The notes below the pieces were generated by a model that had not been told where the DNA came from, made no database searches, and was given only the letters and a program-made list of their open reading frames with translations. Both the position numbers and the translations under genes were made by a program. 37,451 nt of DNA from GWB1-39-12 sp964435575 (GTDB lineage: Bacteria > Patescibacteriota > Microgenomatia > UBA8517), in the NCBI GenBank assembly GCA_964435575.1, contig CAYSZS010000010.1:1-37451 (forward strand), read 5' to 3'. This document shows, piece after piece, positions 24,180 through 30,063 of this stretch; positions within the stretch are counted from its first letter, which is position 1, and the number at the start of each line of letters is the position of its first letter.

Positions 24180-24240
24180 AAAAAATTCCCCCTCTCGGGG
24201 TTTTCTCGAAACTGACACAAGTTGGAACTTTTTGATTATA
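24180..24240 (-). promoter_or_regulatory. Leader of the ABC exporter with terminator-like hairpin
   Basis: A -10 TATAAT (24235-24240, minus strand) without a good -35 would give a leader of about 59 nt. In it, CCCC-GAGA-GGGG (24189-24200), a GNRA-capped stem, is followed after three bases by a T6 run (24180-24185) and then the ATG at 24169. It could be an attenuator controlling read-through into the exporter, or a chance hairpin. Confidence 0.45.
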
Positions 24241-24278
24241 TTACATAAATCCTCAAAATTTCTATATTCGAAAAATGA

Positions 24279-24334
24279 GTAACGGGTGTCAATGGGAATC
24301 CACCCGACGGGTGGATTAGGTTCGCACCCGTTAC
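24279..24334. repeat. GAC-loop palindromic repeat, complete copy 3
   Basis: Outer arms GTAACGGGTG (24279-24288) and CACCCGTTAC (24325-24334) are perfectly complementary. An inner hairpin CCACCC-GAC-GGGTGG lies at 24300-24314. It sits between the divergent ABC exporter and holB genes. Its left half matches 3775-3809. Confidence 0.75.
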
Positions 24335-24358
24335 TGTTAACGATAGCCCGACCACGAC

Positions 24359-24388
24359 TTGACATCCAGACACTCTTTTCTACATAAT
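24359..24388 (+). promoter_or_regulatory. Promoter of holB, near-leaderless
   Basis: Consensus TTGACA (24359-24364) and CATAAT (24383-24388) with an 18-nt spacer, or TACATA with 16. The ATG at 24400 is 11 nt beyond the -10. Confidence 0.65.
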
Positions 24389-24399
24389 GACTGCTGGTC

Positions 24400-25014
24400 A
24401 TGCATGCATATCTGGTCATCGGACACGAATCTCAAGAACTAGAAAGGGAAGTCTCAAACTTGGCTAAGAGTCTCGGAGAAAGTTCTTTTGAGTTTTCGAT
24501 AACCAAAATTAATGAAGTCAGGGAACTTACTAAATTCTTAAAACTATCATTTGATAAACCCACAGTTATCTTGATTAGGAATATTGAGACTGCCACAGAA
24601 GAGGCATTAAATGCATTCTTAAAAACTTTGGAAGAACCCCAGGAAAATGTCAAGTTCATATTAACCGCAACTTCTGAACATAAACTTCTTCCGACTGTTG
24701 TATCAAGATGCCAGATAATAAGAAAGGGAGGTCAGAAGTTGGAAGTCGGAAGTTGGAATATTAAAAGCTTTCTGACTACGTCGCAAGGAGAAAAATTGGC
24801 ATTTATAGATAGTATTAGAAAAAGAGAAGATGCAATTGATTTCTTGCAAAATTTAACCGTCCTTTTACACAAAGAACTACTCGAAGAAAAATCGGATTAT
24901 GGCTCCAAAGCCGACCTTTTAGCGTCCAGTCAAAAAGCCTTGAAGCGCATAAATTTAAATGGAAACGTAGGCTTACAATTAACAAATTTTATTGTCAACT
25001 TTCCTCAAAAATGA
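24400..25014 (+). CDS. holB: DNA polymerase III delta prime-like clamp-loader subunit
   Basis: 204 residues, short for the family. HAYLVIGHESQELER aligns with the HAYLF-type start but the P-loop Gly-Lys-Ser/Thr is lost, as in non-hydrolysing delta prime. IRNIETATEEALNAFLKTLEEPQENVKFILTATSEHKLLPTVVSRCQII is the diagnostic clamp-loader segment (sensor 1 and SRC motif). The C-terminal collar domain is reduced. The codons for KLEVGSW come from three 7-bp repeats (24735-24755). Followed by the gyrB promoter. Confidence 0.85.
   Translation: MHAYLVIGHESQELEREVSNLAKSLGESSFEFSITKINEVRELTKFLKLSFDKPTVILIRNIETATEEALNAFLKTLEEPQENVKFILTATSEHKLLPTVVSRCQIIRKGGQKLEVGSWNIKSFLTTSQGEKLAFIDSIRKREDAIDFLQNLTVLLHKELLEEKSDYGSKADLLASSQKALKRINLNGNVGLQLTNFIVNFPQK
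24735..24755. repeat. Three heptamer repeats inside holB
   Basis: GAAGTTG, GAAGTCG, GAAGTTG in tandem, 21 bp, so the reading frame is kept. They fall directly after the conserved SRC motif, where the family is variable. Confidence 0.6.
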
Positions 25015-25015
25015 A

Positions 25016-25044
25016 TTTACTCGGGCTCAAAATTAAGGTATAAT
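25016..25044 (+). promoter_or_regulatory. Promoter of gyrB
   Basis: TTTACT (25016-25021), a 17-nt spacer and perfect TATAAT (25039-25044). The ATG is at 25064, so the leader is about 13 nt. It overlaps the last bases of holB. Confidence 0.75.
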
Positions 25045-25063
25045 TAAAGGGTATTTTACTCAC

Positions 25064-27019
25064 ATGCCTAACATCAATCAGTACACAGCCAAAGAAATCC
25101 AAGTTTTGGAAGGACTTGAGCCCGTAAGGAAACGCCCGGGAATGTTTGTCGGTTCAACTGACGGAAGGGGGCTTCATGAATGTCTCCGTGAAATCGTCGA
25201 TAACTCGGTTGACGAAAGCTTTGCGCAAGTTGCAAAAAATATTTGGGTAATTTTGGCAAAAGACGGATCGGCAACAGTAAGAGACGACGGGAGGGGTATT
25301 CCGGTTGACAAACACGCATCGGGAATTTCGGCGCTCGAACTTACTATGACCAAGCTCCACGCGGGTGGCAAATTCGGCGGGGGAGCCTACAAAGTCTCCG
25401 GGGGGCTTCATGGAGTAGGAGCATCCATGGTTAATGCGCTGTCTTCCTACTTCAGAGTCATAGTTCTAAGAAACAACAAAGCTTATTTCCAGGAGTATAA
25501 GGAAGGCAAGCCGCTCAAAGAAGTTTCTAATGCGCTACAAGCTCAACTTGATAAATGGTTACCGCAAAAGTGGGGAATTAAATTGGGAGAAAACCAAACA
25601 GGGACAATAACCACATTTATACCTGATGAAAAAATTTTCAAAACCGGCATTCTCTTTGACGCGGAAAAAGTAAAAAGCATTCTCAAAGATCGTGCCTATC
25701 TCGTACCAGGCCTGTCGTTTAATTTCCACGACGAGACAACCGACGAAGAAAGCCATTACTATTTCGAGGGCGGAATAAAATCTCTGGTTGCCCACTCAAA
25801 TCGGGATAAGGACAGTATTTCGGACGTAATATATTTTAAGAAAGAAGAGACTGATATAACGGCTGAGGTGGCAATCCAATACACAAACACATACTCCGAA
25901 AGCGTCAAAGGCTTCGTAAACGGAATAAACACGGTAGACGGGGGAACGCATTTAACGGGTTTTAGAATTGCCTTAACAAGATCTGTCTCGGACTATGCCA
26001 AAAAAGTGGGGGCGTCCGACAAGCTGACGGGCGGAAACGGGCTTTCCGGAGACGATATGAAGGAAGGTTTAACCGCAGTTGTCTATATCAAAATGCCTTC
26101 AGAAGCTTTGCAGTTTGAAAGTCAGACAAAAGCAAAACTGAATAACCCTGAAGTTCAAGGATTTGTACAATCAACGGTCAAGGGTGGATTGGATACATAT
26201 TTTGAGGAGCATCCAAATGACGCAAAGAGGATAGTTGAAAAAATATTTCTAGCAGCGAAAGCAAGGCTAGCCGCACGCGCCGCCAAAGAAGCGGTCTTAA
26301 GAAAAGGCGCACTTGAAGGCTCGTCGCTCCCTGGAACATTAGCCGACTGCCAGTCGCGCGACCCGGCAGTCTCCGAACTCTACATTGTAGAGGGTGAATC
26401 AGCGGGAGGTTCTGCAAAGCAGGGGAGAGATCGTCATTTTCAGGCAATCTTACCCTTAGGAGGAAAAATCCTCAATACAGAAAGGGCTCATCTTGATAAA
26501 ATTATAGAATTCGAAGAATTGAAAAATCTAATCATAGCGCTCGGTGCGGGCGTGGGGGACTTAATAAACTACGACAAAATTCGGTATCAAAGAATTATCA
26601 TTATGACCGACGCAGACGTTGACGGCGAACATATTAAAACGCTTCTTTTGACATTTTTCTACCGACACATGCCCGAGGTCATAAGCAAAGGATATTTGTA
26701 TATCGCCCTTCCGCCTTTGTATAAAATTCAGATTGCTAAAGAGTCATACTATGCGTACGAAGAAGACGAAAAAACTAGGATAGTTAAGGAAAGGGGAAAC
26801 GGAAAAGTCACTCTTCAAAGATATAAAGGGCTCGGAGAAATGAACCCGGAACAGCTTTGGGAGACAACAATGGATCCTAAAGTAAGAATCCTGAAACAAG
26901 TTACAGTGGAAGATGCCGAAGATGCAGACAGAATATTTACCATTCTGATGGGTGAAGAGGTAGCACCCCGCAAGAAATTCATCCAAACGCATGCGAAGTT
27001 GGCTACATTGGATGTATAA
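25064..27019 (+). CDS. gyrB: DNA gyrase subunit B
   Basis: 651 residues, type IIA topoisomerase ATPase subunit. GHKL motifs EIVDNSVDES, DDGRGIPVD and GGLHGVGASMVNALS are clear. The transducer domain (TNTYSESVKGFVNGINTVDGGTH) follows. The Toprim domain has EGESAGGSAKQGRDRHFQAI and the metal-binding MTDADVDGEHI. It ends with RYKGLGEMNPEQLWETTMDP. It lacks the large Toprim insertion seen in some Proteobacteria. Gyrase rather than topo IV is supported by the GyrA box in its partner. Confidence 0.97.
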   Translation: MPNINQYTAKEIQVLEGLEPVRKRPGMFVGSTDGRGLHECLREIVDNSVDESFAQVAKNIWVILAKDGSATVRDDGRGIPVDKHASGISALELTMTKLHAGGKFGGGAYKVSGGLHGVGASMVNALSSYFRVIVLRNNKAYFQEYKEGKPLKEVSNALQAQLDKWLPQKWGIKLGENQTGTITTFIPDEKIFKTGILFDAEKVKSILKDRAYLVPGLSFNFHDETTDEESHYYFEGGIKSLVAHSNRDKDSISDVIYFKKEETDITAEVAIQYTNTYSESVKGFVNGINTVDGGTHLTGFRIALTRSVSDYAKKVGASDKLTGGNGLSGDDMKEGLTAVVYIKMPSEALQFESQTKAKLNNPEVQGFVQSTVKGGLDTYFEEHPNDAKRIVEKIFLAAKARLAARAAKEAVLRKGALEGSSLPGTLADCQSRDPAVSELYIVEGESAGGSAKQGRDRHFQAILPLGGKILNTERAHLDKIIEFEELKNLIIALGAGVGDLINYDKIRYQRIIIMTDADVDGEHIKTLLLTFFYRHMPEVISKGYLYIALPPLYKIQIAKESYYAYEEDEKTRIVKERGNGKVTLQRYKGLGEMNPEQLWETTMDPKVRILKQVTVEDAEDADRIFTILMGEEVAPRKKFIQTHAKLATLDV

Positions 27020-27030
27020 TCCGAACCCTC

Positions 27031-27088
27031 TTGCAAACCGCCAATACATAAAATAAAATACTCTCAGACTCCTAAAGCGGGTCTTTTT
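27031..27088 (+). promoter_or_regulatory. hppA promoter overlapping a terminator-like hairpin
   Basis: TTGCAA (27031-27036), a 17-nt spacer and TAAAAT (27054-27059). The predicted start (about 27066) is the first base of a 6-bp hairpin, AGACTC/GGGTCT (27066-27084), followed by T5, then the ATG at 27097. The hairpin can act as the gyrB terminator and would also form the whole hppA leader. Confidence 0.6.
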
Positions 27089-27096
27089 ATATTCTA

Positions 27097-29121
27097 ATGG
27101 ATATTCAGATTATTGCGCTTTTTGTTGCCCCAATTACTTCTCTTTTTGCCCTTATTTACGGAATTTTTTTGGCTCGTGCTGTTCTTAAGGAAGACGAGGG
27201 TTCTGAAAAGTTAAAACAAATTGCCAAGGCAGTGCGAGAAGGCGCAATGTCTTACCTTAATAAACAATTCAGAGTTGTATTTCCTCTGATGATTGCTCTC
27301 TCACTTCTTATTTGGATTACATTGGGATTCGGAATTGCAGTAACTTTTCTTCTCGGCGCAATCTTTAGCGCGATAATCGGATACTTCGGAATGTGGATAG
27401 CAGTTCGGGCTAATGTGCGAACGGCAAATGGCGCACAAAAGGGTTTGAGTTTAGCCCTTAAAATAGCTTTTGGCGCAGGAACGGTAAACGGAATGCTGGT
27501 AGTAGGATTGGGGCTTCTTGGCGTGTCACTTATCTATATGTGGGCATATTTTTCATACATCGGCCAGGGGACTGAGGAAGTGGCGCGGCGAGCAACCGAG
27601 GTATTGGTCGGATACGGATTCGGTGCTGCACTTTTGGCTCTTTTTATGAGGGTAGGGGGCGGAATCTTTACGAAAGCAGCTGACGTCGGAGCGGATTTAG
27701 TCGGAAAAGTCGAAAAAGGAATTCCCGAAGATGACCCCAGAAACCCGGCCACAATTGCCGATAATGTCGGAGATAACGTAGGGGACTGTGCCGGAATGGC
27801 TGCTGACGTCTTTGAGAGTTACGCCTTAACTATCGTAGCCGCGATGATTTTGGGGGGACAACTTTTTGGGCTTCCTGGCGTTGTTTTTCCACTTTTGGCA
27901 AGGAGCGGCGCAATTTTAACTTCAATCCTGGGAACTTTCTTTGTCAAGGCCAGAAGTGAATCCGAAAACCCAATAAAACCGCTTGTCCGCGGATTTATAA
28001 TTGCAGCCATATCTGCAGTCGCAATCTTTATGTTTTTGGCCATATACCTTCTGAAAGAGCCACGCGCAGGCTACGCGGCAATAAGCGGAATCTTTTCAAT
28101 GCTTGCACTTTTATATGTGACCAAGTATTACACCGGTCCGGGGGAAAAACCGGTTGTAGCCATTGCCAAAGCGTCTCAAACCGGAGCCGGAACTAATTTG
28201 ATAAGCGGCCTTGCCATCGGAATGGAGTCTACCTTTGTTTCGGTTCTTATTATCGTTGCAACAATTTTTGCAGGCTATCTTTTCTTAGGTTTTTATGGAA
28301 TCAGCTTAGCCGGCATGGGAATGTTGGCAACAACGGGAATTATTATGGCACTCGATACTTTCGGACCGATTTCCGATAACGCCCAAGGGTTTGTGGAAAT
28401 GGCGGGTATAAAAGGCAAAGCAGAAGAGGTTACTTCCGGATTGGATGCCGTCGGAAATACTACCAAAGCCCTGACTAAAGGCTTTGCCGTGGGTTCGGCA
28501 GCAGTTGCGGCATCAAGCCTTTTCGCAACTTATTTTGAAGCAACCGGCTTAACCTCAATTGACATTGCACTTCCAAAAGTATTTATCGGACTTCTTTTGG
28601 GGGGAGCGCTGCCATTTTTATTTTCTTCAAGACTTGTTGGTTCTGTAGGCCGGGCAGCATTCCAAGTTGTCGAAGAAGTAAGAAATCAATTCAAGGAAAT
28701 TGAAGGAATCATGGAGGGAAAAGCCCTTCCGAATTATTCAAGAGCTGTCGCTATAGTTACGGCCGCGGCGCAAAAGGAGCTTGTAATTCCTGCGGCAATT
28801 GTCATTTCCATGCCAATTCTGGTCGGCGTAATGGGTGCCCAAACTTTGGGGGGCTTTTTAGGCGGTGTGGTTGCCTCAAGCCTTATGCTTGCTTTTTTTA
28901 TGTGTAATACGGGAGGGGCTTGGGACAATGCCAAAAAATACATCGAGGACGGAAACCTGGGAGGCAAAGGTAGTGATACTCATAAAGCTGCAGTTGTCGG
29001 CGATACCGTAGGGGATCCATTGAAAGATACTTCAGGCCCCGCTCTTAACCCGATGATGAAAATTGTTCAAATCGTTGCGCTTCTTATAGCTCCTTTGATA
29101 GTATCTTATATAGGATTGTAA
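27097..29121 (+). CDS. hppA: Membrane-bound proton-pumping pyrophosphatase, K+-independent type
   Basis: 674 residues, about 16 membrane helices. It hydrolyses pyrophosphate and pumps ions across the cytoplasmic membrane. Substrate-site motifs are GADLVGKVEKGIPEDDPRNPA and DNVGDNVGDCAGMAADVFESY, with a mirrored set at the end (GGAWDNAKKYIEDG, GDTVGDPLKDTSGPALN). Lys457 in GNTTKALTKGF is the residue that marks the K+-independent class, and known members of that class pump protons. So an H+ pump is inferred. It may be a main source of proton motive force if respiration is absent. bcp follows after 3 nt. Confidence 0.96.
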   Translation: MDIQIIALFVAPITSLFALIYGIFLARAVLKEDEGSEKLKQIAKAVREGAMSYLNKQFRVVFPLMIALSLLIWITLGFGIAVTFLLGAIFSAIIGYFGMWIAVRANVRTANGAQKGLSLALKIAFGAGTVNGMLVVGLGLLGVSLIYMWAYFSYIGQGTEEVARRATEVLVGYGFGAALLALFMRVGGGIFTKAADVGADLVGKVEKGIPEDDPRNPATIADNVGDNVGDCAGMAADVFESYALTIVAAMILGGQLFGLPGVVFPLLARSGAILTSILGTFFVKARSESENPIKPLVRGFIIAAISAVAIFMFLAIYLLKEPRAGYAAISGIFSMLALLYVTKYYTGPGEKPVVAIAKASQTGAGTNLISGLAIGMESTFVSVLIIVATIFAGYLFLGFYGISLAGMGMLATTGIIMALDTFGPISDNAQGFVEMAGIKGKAEEVTSGLDAVGNTTKALTKGFAVGSAAVAASSLFATYFEATGLTSIDIALPKVFIGLLLGGALPFLFSSRLVGSVGRAAFQVVEEVRNQFKEIEGIMEGKALPNYSRAVAIVTAAAQKELVIPAAIVISMPILVGVMGAQTLGGFLGGVVASSLMLAFFMCNTGGAWDNAKKYIEDGNLGGKGSDTHKAAVVGDTVGDPLKDTSGPALNPMMKIVQIVALLIAPLIVSYIGL

Positions 29122-29124
29122 AAG

Positions 29125-29595
29125 ATGAAACTTAAAATAGGTTCATATGCGCCTGATTTTGAACTTCAGGACCAAAACGGAAAAGTCCATAGACTCTCCG
29201 GGTATGAAAGAAGATGGATTCTTATCTATTTTTACCCCAAAGACTTTACTCCCGGCTGCACCACGGAAGCCTGTTCATTCAGAGACAGTTTTAAAGATCT
29301 TCAAGAGATTGGAGTAGAAATTATAGGCATAAGCACTGATCCGATTGCGAGTCATCTAAAATTCGCCCAGAAACACAGGCTCCCCTTTATCATACTTTCG
29401 GATAGCGAAAAGAAAACTGTGAAACTCTACGATGTCTGGAAACCAAAGAAATTTATGGGGAAAGAGTATTTTGGGACTATTCGTACTTCATTTCTCATAG
29501 ACCCAAAAGGAAAAATCGCCAAAATTTACGAAAAAGTCAATCCAAACATCCACTCAAAAGAAGTCTTAGAAGATTTAAAAAATTTCAAAAATTAA
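29125..29595 (+). CDS. bcp: Thiol peroxidase, BCP/PrxQ type
   Basis: 156 residues. PGCTTEACSFRD carries the peroxidatic Cys45 and resolving Cys50, the usual PrxQ spacing within one helix. LIYFYPKDFTPGC and RTSFLIDPKGKIAKIY are also typical. It reduces hydrogen peroxide and organic hydroperoxides using thioredoxin-like donors. It starts 3 nt after hppA and is probably co-transcribed with it. Confidence 0.95.
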   Translation: MKLKIGSYAPDFELQDQNGKVHRLSGYERRWILIYFYPKDFTPGCTTEACSFRDSFKDLQEIGVEIIGISTDPIASHLKFAQKHRLPFIILSDSEKKTVKLYDVWKPKKFMGKEYFGTIRTSFLIDPKGKIAKIYEKVNPNIHSKEVLEDLKNFKN

Positions 29596-29616
29596 GAATG
29601 AAGTGCTAAAATAAGC

Positions 29617-29625
29617 TGATTTAAT
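29617..29625 (+). promoter_or_regulatory. Extended -10 promoter of the sigma-4-like gene
   Basis: TG-A-TTTAAT (29617-29625) ends 6 nt before the ATG at 29632. No -35 is seen. Leaderless if used. Confidence 0.5.
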
Positions 29626-29631
29626 TATTCT

Positions 29632-29868
29632 ATGCGGGCAAACAGAACAAGACGTTTCTTTACTGCCCATATCCGTAAACTTCCTCAACTTACTTCCAAA
29701 GAAAAGGACGTTTTAATTCGGCGATTAAAAATGTTTACTCTCGAAAAGATAGGCCTAATTTTCGGCGTTACCGAGGCAAGAATTCGCCAAATCGAAAAGA
29801 AAGCTCTGGATAAAGTAAGAAGAAAATCATACCAACAGAAGTTGTTTAATAAAAAAAGCACACGTTGA
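29632..29868 (+). CDS. Stand-alone sigma-70 region 4-like DNA-binding protein
   Basis: 78 residues, very basic. LTSKEKDVLIRRLKMFTLEKIGLIFGVTEARIRQIEKKALDKVRRK (about 21-66) is the helix-turn-helix of sigma region 4, normally the -35-recognition domain. No region 2 or 3 is present, so it cannot be a full sigma factor. It might bind -35-like sites, the RNA polymerase flap, or act as a small regulator. It has its own extended -10 promoter and a terminator-like hairpin after it. Confidence 0.8.
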   Translation: MRANRTRRFFTAHIRKLPQLTSKEKDVLIRRLKMFTLEKIGLIFGVTEARIRQIEKKALDKVRRKSYQQKLFNKKSTR

Positions 29869-29897
29869 AAACCTTCCCAAAAAAGGGCTTTTCTTTG
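29866..29897 (+). terminator. Terminator-like hairpin after the sigma-4-like gene
   Basis: The stem GAAAA..CCC with GGG.CTTTTC encloses an A6 loop and runs into TTTTCTTT. The stem is imperfect but placed directly at the stop codon. Confidence 0.55.
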
Positions 29898-29945
29898 TGA
29901 TGAAAAAGTAGCTACTTTACCCTATATTACGGGGTTATTTACGTA

Positions 29946-29974
29946 TTGCCTATTCACAACCAGCAGGGTAAAAT
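29946..29974 (+). promoter_or_regulatory. Promoter of gyrA
   Basis: TTGCCT (29946-29951), a 17-nt spacer and TAAAAT (29969-29974). The start at about 29981 gives an 83-nt leader, long for this genome, that is almost entirely structured. A separate 8-bp inverted repeat, TTTACCCT (29916-29923) with AGGGTAAA (29965-29972), covers part of the -10. Confidence 0.65.
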
Positions 29975-29982
29975 AAAGATAT

Positions 29983-30057
29983 GATTTAAGCGGATAATAA
30001 ACGGGTGTAAAACATATTCATTCATCCGTTCGAATCCGCTTTTAATCTGTTTAAATC
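29983..30057 (+). ncRNA. Structured gyrA leader
   Basis: Stems: AAGCGGAT (29988-29995) with ATCCGCTT (30034-30041), and AACGGGTG (30000-30007) with CATCCGTT (30023-30030, one G-U pair). The outer GATT (29983-29986) can pair with AATC (30044-30047), or as GATTTAA (29983-29989) with TTAAATC (30051-30057), six nt before the ATG. These pairings are mutually exclusive. It could be a cis-regulatory element or a partial terminator (only four T follow the stem). Confidence 0.5.
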
Positions 30058-30063
30058 ATTTCA

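Noticed and set aside
24171..24419. 82-codon minus-strand ORF between the ABC exporter and holB
   Set aside because: It runs through the palindromic repeat and the leader hairpin, shows no protein-like pattern, and covers the holB promoter.
30023..30045. GTTCGAATCC, resembling a tRNA T-loop, next to AGCGGAT/ATCCGCT arms
   Set aside because: The sequence is only about 55 nt, the T-stem does not pair in register, and there is no anticodon or D arm. The pairing is explained by nested hairpins in the gyrA leader.
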